A DNA stretch of 64,000 nt, from assembly GCA_003134815.1 (NCBI GenBank), contig PLCO01000056.1:310-64309 (forward strand), written 5' to 3'. Shown here piece by piece: positions 1-8,783 of this stretch. Positions within the stretch are counted from its first letter, which is position 1; each line of letters starts with the position of its first letter. This stretch comes from Acidobacteriaceae bacterium. GTDB lineage: Bacteria; Acidobacteriota; Terriglobia; Terriglobales; Acidobacteriaceae. The position numbers and the translations under genes are program-made. The notes beneath the pieces are model-generated. The model worked only from the letters and a program-made list of their open reading frames with translations. It was not told the DNA's origin and did no database searches.

Positions 1-1
1 T

Positions 2-184
2 GGTATCCTCGATGCATTGTGGGTAGCCATCCAGGCGTTTGGTGAAGGAGGCCCGCAATCTGACGACATGACCGCGCTGGCCTTGTGCCGCGGAGAGATG
101 ATGAGCGGAGAGTTGCCGGCTGAGGAGACGCGAGCCAGAGAGATGCGAGCCAGAGAGATGCGAGCCGGAGAGATACGAGAATGA
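2..184 (+). CDS. PP2C/SpoIIE-type phosphatase, C-terminal end (partial)
   Basis: The 3' end of a gene that enters from outside the window. The frame reads GILDALWVAIQAFGEG and then QSDDMTALALC. The Asp-Asp-Met-Thr motif with following hydrophobics is the usual last strand of PP2C/RsbU-type serine phosphatases, which dephosphorylate a STAS antagonist. The last 18 codons are a low-complexity tail of three 15-bp repeats (131-175). The stop overlaps the ATG of the next gene as ATGA, so the two are probably translationally coupled. The kinase and STAS genes that follow support the RsbU-like role. Only about 60 codons are visible, so the sensor part is unknown. Confidence 0.7.
   Translation, partial: GILDALWVAIQAFGEGGPQSDDMTALALCRGEMMSGELPAEETRAREMRAREMRAGEIRE
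131..175 (+). repeat. Three tandem 15-bp units in the phosphatase C-terminus
   Basis: The unit CGAGCCAGAGAGATG occurs at 131-145 and 146-160, with a diverged third copy at 161-175. In frame it encodes repeated RAREM, after the conserved phosphatase domain. Such a repeat can change copy number by slippage without shifting the frame. Confidence 0.85.
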
Positions 185-627
185 CCGAGCCGAAAACCAC
201 CACCGTCGAGGTTCGTCTGCCTACTAAAATGGGCTACGAAAAGGTGGCCATGAGCACGGCGGCGTCGGTGGCCAAGCTCATGGGCTTTCCTGAAGACCGG
301 ATCGAAGATCTGAAGACCGCTGTGGCCGAAGCCTGCATCAACGCTATCGAGCACGGCAACCGGCTCAATGAAAAGCTCTCGGTCGGCGTGGTTCTTCGCG
401 CCGATAACGACGAGCTCGAAGTAAAAGTCCTCGATGACGGCAGGGGAATCACGACTCAGCCCTCCAAGCCGGACATCGATCGCAAGATGCACGGTGAAGA
501 AGACGCGCGCGGCATGGGAATGTTCCTCATCCAGGCGCTTGTGGATGAAGCCGAATGGGTAACCGGATCGGACGGCAAGAGCAGCTATGTGCGGTTGGTG
601 ATCAAGCTGGGCAAAGCGGCGGCGTAG
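181..627 (+). CDS. Anti-sigma factor serine kinase, RsbW-like (HATPase_c_2)
   Basis: This 148-aa protein is a stand-alone GHKL ATPase. The N-box reads EACINAIEHGN (about residues 49-59), the G1 box DDGRGI (about 86-91) and the G2 region ARGMGMFLI (about 109-117). There are no membrane segments. In the RsbW/SpoIIAB family such a kinase phosphorylates a STAS protein and holds a sigma factor or other target. The phosphatase overlaps it upstream (ATGA) and a STAS gene follows 40 bp downstream, so all three parts of a partner-switch sit together. No sigma factor gene is visible in the window. The start is fixed by the overlap with the upstream stop. Confidence 0.88.
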   Translation: MTEPKTTTVEVRLPTKMGYEKVAMSTAASVAKLMGFPEDRIEDLKTAVAEACINAIEHGNRLNEKLSVGVVLRADNDELEVKVLDDGRGITTQPSKPDIDRKMHGEEDARGMGMFLIQALVDEAEWVTGSDGKSSYVRLVIKLGKAAA

Positions 628-667
628 TCTAAAGCAGAGCCCAATCGAAAGTGGAGGCAGTTGACAA

Positions 668-1027
668 GTGGAGAGCGAGACCAAATCGCACGTTGACCAG
701 TTGAAGTCCCCAACGGGATACCCCGTAGCCATCCTGCGTTTTGAGGGCGATATCGCCAGCACTTCGAAGGAAGCGGTCCTGGGAGCCTACGAAGGGCTGC
801 CCAAGGAGACCACAAAACTGATCCTGCTTGACTTCACAAAGGTGGACTACATTAACTCGAGCGGCATTGCGCTCGTAATCCAACTGCTTATTCAAGCCGC
901 CCACGCCGGGCAAACGGTCTTCGCATTCGGTCTCTCGGCCCACTTCACCAAGGTCTTCACGATGGTGGGCATCACCAAGTACGCGCGCCTGTTTCCCAAC
1001 CAGGCTGAGGCCATGGCCGCACTGTAA
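668..1027 (+). CDS. STAS-domain anti-anti-sigma factor (RsbV/SpoIIAA-like)
   Basis: This 119-aa single-domain STAS protein is the likely substrate of the kinase and phosphatase just upstream. The core motif LDFTKVDYINSSGIALV (about residues 55-71) carries the Ser-Ser-Gly in which the first or second serine is the phosphorylated residue in this family. The start is GTG at 668, because the nearby TTG at 661 is out of frame. When dephosphorylated the protein would bind the RsbW-like kinase and release its partner. It ends the three-gene module; the next gene is on the other strand. Confidence 0.85.
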   Translation: MESETKSHVDQLKSPTGYPVAILRFEGDIASTSKEAVLGAYEGLPKETTKLILLDFTKVDYINSSGIALVIQLLIQAAHAGQTVFAFGLSAHFTKVFTMVGITKYARLFPNQAEAMAAL

Positions 1028-1175
1028 TCGCGCTGAATTCCAATGAAGTGAATGAATGAGCTTGGCAATAATTACTTGACTCGCCCAGCTGTTTCTGCGA
1101 TTCCTTTTTGGATACCGAGAGAGTCTGGCGCATTGCCGCGTCAATTTTTTGGGGATTCCGACTGCATTTCCTGAG
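1028..1175. other. Intergenic region between convergent genes
   Basis: No convincing gene was seen. The plus-strand frame here runs antisense to the following minus-strand gene and has no family features. No clear terminator hairpin was recognised. Confidence 0.5.
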
Positions 1176-1916
1176 TTATTCCATTTCGCATTGGAGTTTT
1201 CCGTCTTCATCCATCCAGACGGTGAACCATGACGATAGCGTAGGCGCATTCTGCGCCGAGATATTTACGTTGATCCTGTATCGGCCGCGTGGGATTTCTT
1301 TATTGGTATCCCAAGCGATGTGCTCGACGGTAAACTGGTGCGCTCCCGTTAGAGCAGAAACCAACTCGATTATTTTGTGCTCGCCTGCGTGCAGGTCGAA
1401 ACTCTGAGCGGGTGGCACTCCTTTCATCACATTATCGCCTCTCTGCCGAAGGCAGACTGGCAACAACGCCAGACTCGAAACGGGCGGTTGTATTTCCGCA
1501 ATCTGGACGCGCACATCTTTGATGGTGACGGCTTCGCTCGTACCTGCGACTTCAAAATAACTGGCCGTTGGATCTCCCTTGACCCCTCCGGGGGGCATGG
1601 GACTCTTGTCGTAAAGCACGCGACCGTACGCAGGTGTTGTCCGGGCAATGATCCGCGCAACGCGCAGTTTTGGCTGCAGTCGAAGGTGATAGTCACGCCA
1701 TAGCTGATAGCCAGCGACAAAAACAACGAAAGCGACGACGTAGCCAAAAGCGCGCCATGACGGGGACCAGACCAGCGTGGCGATGGTAAACGCCAGGCCG
1801 ATCATGCCCGCACCCCACATAACTTCCCATGCGTGCTCCTTGACGGCAGCGAGATAATCGAAAATCTCCGTCCATCCCGTCCAAAAGACGCGCGTGGCCT
1901 CCCGAAAACTACGCAT
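1176..1916 (-). CDS. Hypothetical membrane protein, 246 aa
   Basis: I do not recognise a family. Two hydrophobic segments near the N-terminus (about residues 31-48 and 54-72) are followed by a basic stretch and a soluble C-terminal domain of about 170 residues. The C-terminal part has alternating polar and hydrophobic residues (beta-rich looking) and may be exposed. The gene stands alone, convergent with the STAS gene. Codon use matches the neighbours. Confidence 0.6.
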   Translation of the reverse strand: MRSFREATRVFWTGWTEIFDYLAAVKEHAWEVMWGAGMIGLAFTIATLVWSPSWRAFGYVVAFVVFVAGYQLWRDYHLRLQPKLRVARIIARTTPAYGRVLYDKSPMPPGGVKGDPTASYFEVAGTSEAVTIKDVRVQIAEIQPPVSSLALLPVCLRQRGDNVMKGVPPAQSFDLHAGEHKIIELVSALTGAHQFTVEHIAWDTNKEIPRGRYRINVNISAQNAPTLSSWFTVWMDEDGKLQCEME

Positions 1917-2005
1917 ATTTCTCCACGCTCGAATCGTAGCGCCTCGCGGGTCGGCGAGCTAAGTATATTTTTGCCATGAGCTTGCGCTCCGGCCCGCCGT
2001 AGCCG

Positions 2006-2608
2006 CTACTGCGGCCCCTTTTCGCCCTTCGCGAACGGGTTCGGCAAGTGGAACGGTGATTCCGGCGACGAATCTTTCTTCTTTGTGCTCGCATCCTGCC
2101 GCAGCACGGTGCGTTGCGAATTGATGCACAGCCACCCGGCGTGCACGCGCTCAAAGACCTGCGTGAACACGCCTCTTTCGTCTACCAATCCGGTCGCGGC
2201 TTTATGGTGCAAAGTGTAGGTGCCGTTTGCCACGGCAATGTCCCCCAGCATGCGCACCGTAATCACCCTCTGCGTGAGGTAGAGCGTCTTATCCTCGCTG
2301 CTGAGCACCTGCGCCACTTGCTGGTTGCGGGTGGTCACATCGCCGCTTGCGGAGACGTCAACAAACAAGGGAGACAACACCAGCTCCAGGGCGTATTGGT
2401 CGCGCCGGTTCACGGCGTCGGACCAACTGTCTTCAATCTTCTGGAATTGCAGAATCTCAGGACTGACGGTTTCCGTCGCGCCGGACGTGCCCGCAGCCGG
2501 GGCGGGAATTGCTGCCGGAGGATTTGCCGCTGGATCAGTAGAAGGACTTTGAGCAGCTGCAACACAGCACAGAAGAGAGGAAAAAAAGAACAACAAAAAG
2601 CGGTTCAT
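2006..2608 (-). CDS. Secreted DUF4440 / NTF2-like protein
   Basis: This 200-aa protein is taken from the internal ATG at 2608, because this start gives a clean signal peptide (MNRFLLFFFSSLLCCVAAAQ). A Pro/Ala-rich linker follows, then an NTF2-like fold of about 120 residues. The fold begins KIEDSWSDAVNRRD and includes VDVSASGDVTTR and the closing FERVHAGWLC strand. SnoaL/DUF4440 proteins of this shape are small cone-shaped barrels of varied or unknown role; no catalytic residues can be named. A longer start at 2656 exists but would bury the signal peptide. Confidence 0.65.
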   Translation of the reverse strand: MNRFLLFFFSSLLCCVAAAQSPSTDPAANPPAAIPAPAAGTSGATETVSPEILQFQKIEDSWSDAVNRRDQYALELVLSPLFVDVSASGDVTTRNQQVAQVLSSEDKTLYLTQRVITVRMLGDIAVANGTYTLHHKAATGLVDERGVFTQVFERVHAGWLCINSQRTVLRQDASTKKKDSSPESPFHLPNPFAKGEKGPQ

Positions 2609-2731
2609 GCGCGTTTCAAGCTCCAGCCTGGAAACCAGTGTTCCAACAAGAATCATAGCTCTTTGGACTCGGCTACGGGTGCGCGCGGGAGCGAAAAATC
2701 GGTGGCCCTTTGGCCGGCCCTTTCGCGGTCT

Positions 2732-3529
2732 TTAAAGAATGCCTTGCAACCGGCGGGGTTGGTGAATGGTCACGTTGGAGTCTTCGATTGAGATCCAGCC
2801 GTCTTTGCGAAACTGGCCGAGAGTGCGGGTGACGGTCTCGCGGGTGGTGCATGTCATCGAGGCCATCTCCTCGTGGGTCAGCAGCAAAGGGAAACGGTAC
2901 TCGCCGCCCTCGGAGTGTTCGCCGATCTGATACGCAAGCTCCAGCAGCAGGCGAGCCAGCCGCGCGGCGACGGTTTCAGCCAGCGCGATGCGGCATGCAT
3001 CCTGCAGGGCGAAACGGTACTCCTGGCAAATGCACTGCACGGCGCGCAGTTGCGCTTCCTTGTGGTTGCGTAAGAAATTCAGAAACCGCTCCCGTTCCAC
3101 CGGGCGCAATTGGGCGGCAGTTAAGGTCTCCGCCGAGACCTCATAAACGCCATGCGAGAGCACCGCGTAAAGCCCCAGCATCGACCCAGGGCCGGCGACG
3201 CGGACAATCATGCGGCGGTCCCCTGACCGGCCCGCGGTCAGCTTCAAATAGCCGCTGCAAATTACGTAAAGGCAGCGAGCGTCTTCACCCTCGGTGAAGA
3301 GAGCACCCTGCGCCGGAAGCGTAATCGTGCTGCTGGCCAGTTCCAGATCGGCGAGAACAGCGCTGCCGAGCGAGCAGAACCAACCAGGACGGCGATTCGC
3401 GCAAGCCGAGCAGCCCAACGGCGACGGCTGGCTCAGGTGCGTTGGTCGCGTCTTCACTTGCGCCGACTTCTGCGTGCCCGGTATTTGCGTGCCCTGTATC
3501 TGCGTATCTGATATCTGCATGTCCGCCAT
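2732..3529 (-). CDS. Crp/Fnr-family transcriptional regulator with N-terminal Cys cluster
   Basis: This 265-aa regulator has a cyclic-nucleotide-binding-type beta-roll (about residues 70-170), a long dimerisation helix and a C-terminal winged HTH (LTHEEMASMTCTTRETVTRTL, then a KDGWISIED wing). The ATG at 3529 is chosen because GAGGAAAG lies just upstream; longer frames to 3898 would place that ribosome site inside the gene. The N-terminus has repeated TQI-x-GTQ units, then CSACANRRPGWFC. This C-x2-C-x7-C cluster resembles FNR-type Fe-S ligands. It diverges from the multiheme cytochrome cluster, which makes it the obvious candidate regulator (inference). Confidence 0.8.
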   Translation of the reverse strand: MADMQISDTQIQGTQIPGTQKSAQVKTRPTHLSQPSPLGCSACANRRPGWFCSLGSAVLADLELASSTITLPAQGALFTEGEDARCLYVICSGYLKLTAGRSGDRRMIVRVAGPGSMLGLYAVLSHGVYEVSAETLTAAQLRPVERERFLNFLRNHKEAQLRAVQCICQEYRFALQDACRIALAETVAARLARLLLELAYQIGEHSEGGEYRFPLLLTHEEMASMTCTTRETVTRTLGQFRKDGWISIEDSNVTIHQPRRLQGIL

Positions 3530-4028
3530 CGTCTTTCCTCGTCCCATAACGACGCGGCCCCTCATCTCGCCCGTTCCCGCCTTGGATTCTGGCTCGGCCA
3601 GGCTCTGGTTGAGATAGAAATGCTCTACCGTCTCCAAATTGGCAGGTGCACTTACTTGGATTTTCCTTGAGTTAATGGGGCTTTGGATGTGACCCGCCTC
3701 ACGTTTGAGTTCTGTTTTGAGCGATGGGCCTCCGTCTTGCCCCCTCGGGCCAAGGACCGCAATTGACGCGGCCAAGGGGCCTGCGGCTTCAAAACGAGCC
3801 TCTCCCCCTTCGAACGTGATAGACATCACCGTCCCCCGCCACGACGAAACCGTAATCTTTCGTGCATGTGGTGATGCTCGGCACCGGAACATGAGCAAAA
3901 GGACTCAGCGGTGCTCGCGCCCACCCGGGAAAAATGGGCCTGGAGAGAATCCACCGCATCCAGCCTGAAAAGGCGGCTGAGGTTCGTAGTAAGCAGTGCC
4001 ACGAAGTTCTTCGAAGGCGGTATTTTGC
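3530..4028. promoter_or_regulatory. 499-bp divergent region between the Crp/Fnr gene and the cytochrome cluster
   Basis: No gene is called here, although the Crp/Fnr frame stays open through to 3898. The region must hold the start signals for the divergent regulator and cytochrome genes. I looked for a TTGAT-N4-ATCAA FNR-type palindrome and did not see a good match. A weak AAGGCGG lies upstream of the ATG at 4029. Confidence 0.4.
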
Positions 4029-5000
4029 ATGCATATTCATCGGCCGGTAACGCGTTTGTCCATACTATCCAGTTCGTTCCGTGGTGCGGTTCTCGGGAAC
4101 TGTCCGGGGCTGCGAGTGTTTTTGATGGTTTTGCTGGGCGCCGGCATGTTCTGCGCAACGGCACTGGCTGCTCCGCCACAAGCGGCCGCGCCGGCCACTC
4201 CGCCCGGACACGCCGAATTTGTGGGCTCTGACACCTGCGCAACCTGTCACGCAGAGGTGGCCAAGAATTTCGCCACCAATCCTCACACCAAAATGGCGTC
4301 GATGCACGGGAACGCAGATGGCGTGACCTGCGAGAACTGTCACGGGGCGGGCAGCGAGCACGTAGCGGGCGGCGGCGACGTCACCAAGATCTTTGATCCC
4401 GCCAAGGCCTCGACCAAAGACGTTGACACCAAGTGCCTGAGTTGCCACGCGGGCGCGCATCCAAATTTCGACCGCTCTCCTCACGCCAAGGCCAACGTCG
4501 GCTGCATCAGTTGCCATAGCATTCACGGCAGCAAGGAAGAGGCGTTGCTCAAGGCTCCGCAACCAACGCTTTGCTTCCAATGCCACGCCGATCAGAAGGC
4601 GCAGTTTGGCATGCCCTTCCACCACCCGGTAAACGAAGGCACGGTCAAGTGCACCGACTGTCATGACGTGCACGGCACCTTCCAGCCAAACAACCTGAAA
4701 GCGACAGTCGATCAAAACATGATCTGCACCAAGTGCCACACAGATGTCCGTGGTCCTTTCGTGTACGAGCACGCCCCGGTCAAGGCGGAAGGCTGCCTGT
4801 CATGCCATTCGCCGCACGGTTCGCAGAACGCTCGGATGCTGAACATGCCCAACGTGAACGTCCTATGCAACCAGTGCCATAGTGCGGTAGCTTCCGGCGC
4901 CGTTCATGGTCAAGGGCAGGGATCGTCGGATAGCGTGCCTTGCACCAGCTGCCACACCTACATTCATGGTTCGAATATGAATCCGGCGTTTCTCAGATAG
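4029..5000 (+). CDS. Decaheme c-type cytochrome, MtrA/PioA/DmsE-like
   Basis: This protein of about 323 aa has an N-terminal signal segment (VFLMVLLGAGMFCATALA) and ten CxxCH heme sites in order: CATCH, CENCH, CLSCH, CISCH, CFQCH, CTDCH, CTKCH, CLSCH, CNQCH and CTSCH. Ten hemes in about 280 mature residues and the CLSCHSPHGSQN stretch fit the DmsE/MtrA family. Those periplasmic decahemes plug an outer-membrane barrel and carry electrons across it. The barrel gene follows by 119 bp. An upstream GTG at 3996 is possible, but ATG 4029 gives a better signal peptide. No separate MtrC-like surface decaheme gene is present. Confidence 0.9.
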   Translation: MHIHRPVTRLSILSSSFRGAVLGNCPGLRVFLMVLLGAGMFCATALAAPPQAAAPATPPGHAEFVGSDTCATCHAEVAKNFATNPHTKMASMHGNADGVTCENCHGAGSEHVAGGGDVTKIFDPAKASTKDVDTKCLSCHAGAHPNFDRSPHAKANVGCISCHSIHGSKEEALLKAPQPTLCFQCHADQKAQFGMPFHHPVNEGTVKCTDCHDVHGTFQPNNLKATVDQNMICTKCHTDVRGPFVYEHAPVKAEGCLSCHSPHGSQNARMLNMPNVNVLCNQCHSAVASGAVHGQGQGSSDSVPCTSCHTYIHGSNMNPAFLR

Positions 5001-5119
5001 CTGTGATGGAGCACTGCGCCGTCCGTTCTTTACTTCGGCGCAGGACGGCTCAGCAAAAGATTGTACGGGGTCTCAAAGATTCGATGTTGGCAATGAGTTT
5101 CATTCAAGTGAGGCTTTAT

Positions 5120-7762
5120 ATGAAGAAAGCAGGCCGGTTCTCAAGGCTATTTAATCAACAGCCATCTTTTGCAATGTTCCTGGGAATGCTGGTGGCCATG
5201 TTTCTTGCAGTGGCTTGCATCGCCGTTGCGCAGAATCCAGCCGAGCCTCCTCCTACATCGAATTCAACGATGTCTATCCCGCAAGGGTATTCGGTCCATG
5301 AGTCCGTCGATCTCGGCGGGCGTGTGGCCGGCCTTTCGGGCAGCGGCGCCATGTACGACACCATGGTGAACCTGCAGTCCGGGCCGCGCGTTCTCGGAGA
5401 GACCTTCCAGTTGCACGCGCTGCCGGGTACCAAAAATACCCCGCTCGACGATTTGAGTGTTTTTGCCGGCGGCTTCGGCGGCGACCCCAATAACTTCGCC
5501 AAGCTCGACTTTTCAAAGAGCAAATACTACGAGTTTTCGGGGATGTTCCGCCGCGACCGACAGTACTTCGACTACGATCTGCTGGGCAACCCGGATATCC
5601 CCAGCGGGTATTCCATTCCGATCGGGCCCTCTACGGCACCCACTGGCTCCTATGCGTGGCCGCAGGTGACGCAATCGCCATTCTTGTATAACACCGTGCG
5701 CCGCATGACCGACACCAACTTGACCCTCCTTCCGCTGTCGACGTTCACGTTCCGCATTGCGTATTCAAAGAACCTCTTCCAGGGACCGAGCCTCTCCCCG
5801 AGCGGCAATTCGGTGGCCGGGCAGGAGGTCCTGCTTCAGGAGTTTCAGCGCAACAGCACCGACGATTTTACGGGCTCGATCGACTGGAAGCCGGTGCAGG
5901 GCACCAAGCTGACCTATGAAGAGCAAATTGATCACTATAAGGGTGACTCCTACTTCACCATGGCTCCCCGCGACTTCACCGTGCAGGAGTCGGACGGAAC
6001 CAAGGTCGCCCTCCTGGCGAGTTATCAGAGCTTTCTGCCGTACGGCTATAGCAGCGCCACGGGCGCTTTTGCCCCCAGCAGTAACTGCAACAGCACCAGC
6101 ATGATCAATTCGTCCACGATACTTTATGCCAATCCCAATGGCGGCTTGCCCATCATCGATCCGGCTTGCAACGTCATCAGCAGCTATGCCCGGTACCAGC
6201 CCACGCGCGTCATTTTCCCCACCGAAATCTTCCGGCTCCAGAGCTCCAGCATCAGGAACGTTTCGATGAACGGCAATATCCGCTATACCAACGCGAACAT
6301 GAATCTGCCCAACTATTACGAGAGCTTCCAGGGCCTGAGCAAAACCAGCCGCCAGCTCACCTATGCGGCCAATGCCAGCGCGAAGCGGGAAGTGATGGCC
6401 TTCGATTACGGCATCGTCTGGCAGTTGGCGAAGACGGTCAGCCTCGAGGAGCAGGTCACCTACTCCAACGTTCACCAGCCCGGAACCGCCGTGTTCATCA
6501 GCGGGACCACCGTGTCGGTGCCCGCGACGGCGGGTGCGGACACCATCAACAACACAAATCTGACCTCGGTGACAGTCATCACCGGTGGGGCGCCCTTTAC
6601 GGGTAGCCCCGGAATCGGATCGCCTCTGCCCGCCTACTTCGGCCAGCGGTTCGCAACCAACGACTTCACCGTGAGCTGGGACGCGACGCCGCGCAGCACT
6701 TTTTCGCTCACTTGGCGCTATCAGGACCACCTGATCTCCGAGGGCCAGGGAACCGGGCCAGGCACGGCGCACAATGTTCCGATTCCCGCCAACAATACGA
6801 ATTCCGGCGAGGTGGTCATTCACGAAAACGGTGGAATCTTCAACGCCGCCCTGCATCCCACCAGTAACTGGGACCTCAACGGAAGCGCCGAAGTCATGTA
6901 CAACGACAATGCCTTCACTCCGATGGGATTCCGGCAGCTCCAGCACTTCAGGGTGCATACCATCTACCGGCCAAAATCATGGGCCACGGTCTCCGGCGCT
7001 TTCAGTGACCTTGAGCGGCATAACAATACAAATAACAACCAGAACTTCCCCGGCAACACCACGCCCTACTTCGGCCCGCTCGATCACGTCGATCACTCCC
7101 GCTTGGTGAGTTTTGGCGCCGAGATGTTCCCGAACGATCGCTATGGGCTTGATCTCAACTACACCTATAGCGATGTGTACATGGCAGACAACATCTGCTT
7201 CCAGGGCGCGGCTGGCGTCATGCCGGGTGGCACCGTCGCACCTGCCGCCGCAACCCAGAGCGGCTCGCTTTGTGGCGCCGTTGCAGCCGGCCATGGATCG
7301 AACACCATCCTCTTCGGGCCCGCCAGGGATTTTGAAGACGCTCCAACGCAGTTCGGATCGGTTGCCTTCACCTATACGCCTAACAAGAAGATCCACTCCA
7401 ACCTCGGCTACCGCATCAGTTCCGTCAACGGCAGCCGGTTCTTCACCGATGCCGGCGACGTCAATGGTTCGCTGGTGTCCGCCTACCAGACTCCCTTCGT
7501 GAGCGCCGCATGGACCATGCACCCGGGGCTGATCTGGAAGGGCGAATACGAATACTACGGTTACGGCGAGGGGGGCCGCTCGGGCGCGCAATGGTGCAAC
7601 AACAACCCCGCCCTTGCGCTAGGCAGCACCACCGCGCCGGTTGTAGCTTGCAGTTCTTTGCCGAATACCGCCATGTCCCCGGGCACTCCGGTTTACGGGT
7701 TTACCGCGCCGCGCAATTTCCACGCCAACAACGTGACGCTTGGACTGCATTACGAGTTCTGA
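5120..7762 (+). CDS. Outer-membrane beta-barrel, MtrB/PioB-like
   Basis: This 880-aa protein starts at ATG 5120, which gives a basic n-region (MKKAGRFSRL) and a hydrophobic signal core ending near AVAQ. The mature part is rich in alternating polar/aromatic strands and Asn/Ser/Gly loops, and ends LGLHYEF, the terminal-Phe signature of outer-membrane barrels. Its size and position directly after a decaheme gene fit the MtrB/PioB sheath family. The N-terminal CxxC of Shewanella MtrB is absent here. The open frame extends back to 4940 but overlaps the decaheme gene. Assignment as MtrB/PioB rests on context plus architecture, since no profile search was possible. Confidence 0.78.
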   Translation: MKKAGRFSRLFNQQPSFAMFLGMLVAMFLAVACIAVAQNPAEPPPTSNSTMSIPQGYSVHESVDLGGRVAGLSGSGAMYDTMVNLQSGPRVLGETFQLHALPGTKNTPLDDLSVFAGGFGGDPNNFAKLDFSKSKYYEFSGMFRRDRQYFDYDLLGNPDIPSGYSIPIGPSTAPTGSYAWPQVTQSPFLYNTVRRMTDTNLTLLPLSTFTFRIAYSKNLFQGPSLSPSGNSVAGQEVLLQEFQRNSTDDFTGSIDWKPVQGTKLTYEEQIDHYKGDSYFTMAPRDFTVQESDGTKVALLASYQSFLPYGYSSATGAFAPSSNCNSTSMINSSTILYANPNGGLPIIDPACNVISSYARYQPTRVIFPTEIFRLQSSSIRNVSMNGNIRYTNANMNLPNYYESFQGLSKTSRQLTYAANASAKREVMAFDYGIVWQLAKTVSLEEQVTYSNVHQPGTAVFISGTTVSVPATAGADTINNTNLTSVTVITGGAPFTGSPGIGSPLPAYFGQRFATNDFTVSWDATPRSTFSLTWRYQDHLISEGQGTGPGTAHNVPIPANNTNSGEVVIHENGGIFNAALHPTSNWDLNGSAEVMYNDNAFTPMGFRQLQHFRVHTIYRPKSWATVSGAFSDLERHNNTNNNQNFPGNTTPYFGPLDHVDHSRLVSFGAEMFPNDRYGLDLNYTYSDVYMADNICFQGAAGVMPGGTVAPAAATQSGSLCGAVAAGHGSNTILFGPARDFEDAPTQFGSVAFTYTPNKKIHSNLGYRISSVNGSRFFTDAGDVNGSLVSAYQTPFVSAAWTMHPGLIWKGEYEYYGYGEGGRSGAQWCNNNPALALGSTTAPVVACSSLPNTAMSPGTPVYGFTAPRNFHANNVTLGLHYEF

Positions 7763-7848
7763 CCCCGGGAAAGCTGTTTCACGATCGGGTTTCACGTTCG
7801 TGTTCCACGATCGAGATGAAACGAATGGTTAGCACGAGGAGATACGCA

Positions 7849-8169
7849 ATGAAGATCAGGGCTGGAATGATCATCGCCGCAATGATTGCAGCTACGACTG
7901 CTACAACCGCCTTCGCGCAGAGCTCGGGAGCAGACATCTACAAGGCCAAATGCCAAAGCTGTCACGGTGCCGAGGGAACGCCGAATCCAGGCATCGCCAA
8001 GATGATGGGCGTCAAGCCCGTAAGCGATCCTTCGGTCAAGTCGTTGAGTGAAGCGCAGATGATTGCCGACACCGCCAACGGCAAGGGCAAGATGACGGCC
8101 TTCAAGGGCAAGCTCACTGATGCCGAGATCAAGGCTTCAGTGGATTACTTCCGCTCCCTCGCCAAGTAA
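7849..8169 (+). CDS. Monoheme cytochrome c, periplasmic
   Basis: This 106-aa protein has a signal peptide (core MIIAAMIAATTATTAFAQ), one heme site CQSCH with the class I start IYKAKCQSCHGAEG, and a C-terminal helix DYFRSLAK typical of cytochrome c domains. A methionine in the KMTAF segment could be the sixth ligand. GAGGAG lies a few bases before the ATG. It sits 86 bp after the barrel gene and probably carries electrons between the inner-membrane oxidoreductase and the decaheme. Confidence 0.85.
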   Translation: MKIRAGMIIAAMIAATTATTAFAQSSGADIYKAKCQSCHGAEGTPNPGIAKMMGVKPVSDPSVKSLSEAQMIADTANGKGKMTAFKGKLTDAEIKASVDYFRSLAK

Positions 8170-8390
8170 GGGCAGCGGTCTGAAAAGCAAGACGAAGTGG
8201 TTGTGCACGAACATGCCGGCGCGGTCGTCGCTCAAAACATCCCGACCGCGCCGGTTTGTGTCAGGTGGTTCCTGCTACTATCGCGATTGCGGAACCAACG
8301 GCCACGAACGCCGGCCGGCGGCATCAACCTTAACGACGGCAAGCGCTTGAACGCGCGTTCGAGCCTAAAACAACCCCAAGGAGTTTCGCA

Positions 8391-8705
8391 ATGAAGAAGA
8401 GTTTTCGTTCCCATATCGTTCTGGCCGCAACGGTGCTTCTGGCCGGCTCCATGTGCTTCGCTGAAGACGGCGCAGCCATCTACAAATCCAAATGCGCAAT
8501 GTGCCATGGACCTACCGGCACTCCAAGTGCGGGCATGGCCAAGGCCATGGGCATCAAGCCCGCCTCCGACCCGGCGATAAAGGCTCTAACAGTCGCCCAG
8601 GTCAACGCGACAATAAAGAACGGCAAAGGCAAAATGAAGCCCGTCGCCGGCCTGTCCGATGCGCAGGTGACTGCCGTGGCCGAATACTTCAAGACCCTCA
8701 AGTAA
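8391..8705 (+). CDS. Second monoheme cytochrome c, paralogue of the preceding gene
   Basis: This 104-aa protein has a signal peptide ending near CFAED, heme site CAMCH, and the same order of blocks as the previous cytochrome: IYKSKCAMCHGPTGTP, an AMGIKPASDP block, NGKGKMKP and EYFKTLK. The two probably arose by duplication. AAGGAG precedes the ATG. A 221-bp gap separates them, perhaps with its own promoter. The two may differ in potential or partner; this cannot be told from sequence. Confidence 0.85.
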   Translation: MKKSFRSHIVLAATVLLAGSMCFAEDGAAIYKSKCAMCHGPTGTPSAGMAKAMGIKPASDPAIKALTVAQVNATIKNGKGKMKPVAGLSDAQVTAVAEYFKTLK

Positions 8706-8783
8706 GCATTACAATCGCCGCAGAGATTTGAGGGCGGCCCCGCCATCCCCGGCGGGTCGCCTGCACACGGAGGCTGAGGAAAC

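Noticed and set aside
3530-4028. FNR-type TTGAT-N4-ATCAA operator
   Set aside because: Only half-site-like TTGAG pieces were found; no full palindrome by eye.
4940-5119. Longer N-terminus for the barrel protein
   Set aside because: It overlaps the decaheme coding region and lacks a signal peptide; ATG 5120 gives a proper one.
5765-6958. 397-codon minus-strand frame inside the barrel gene
   Set aside because: It is a shadow of the GC-rich barrel gene, which has a signal peptide and terminal Phe.
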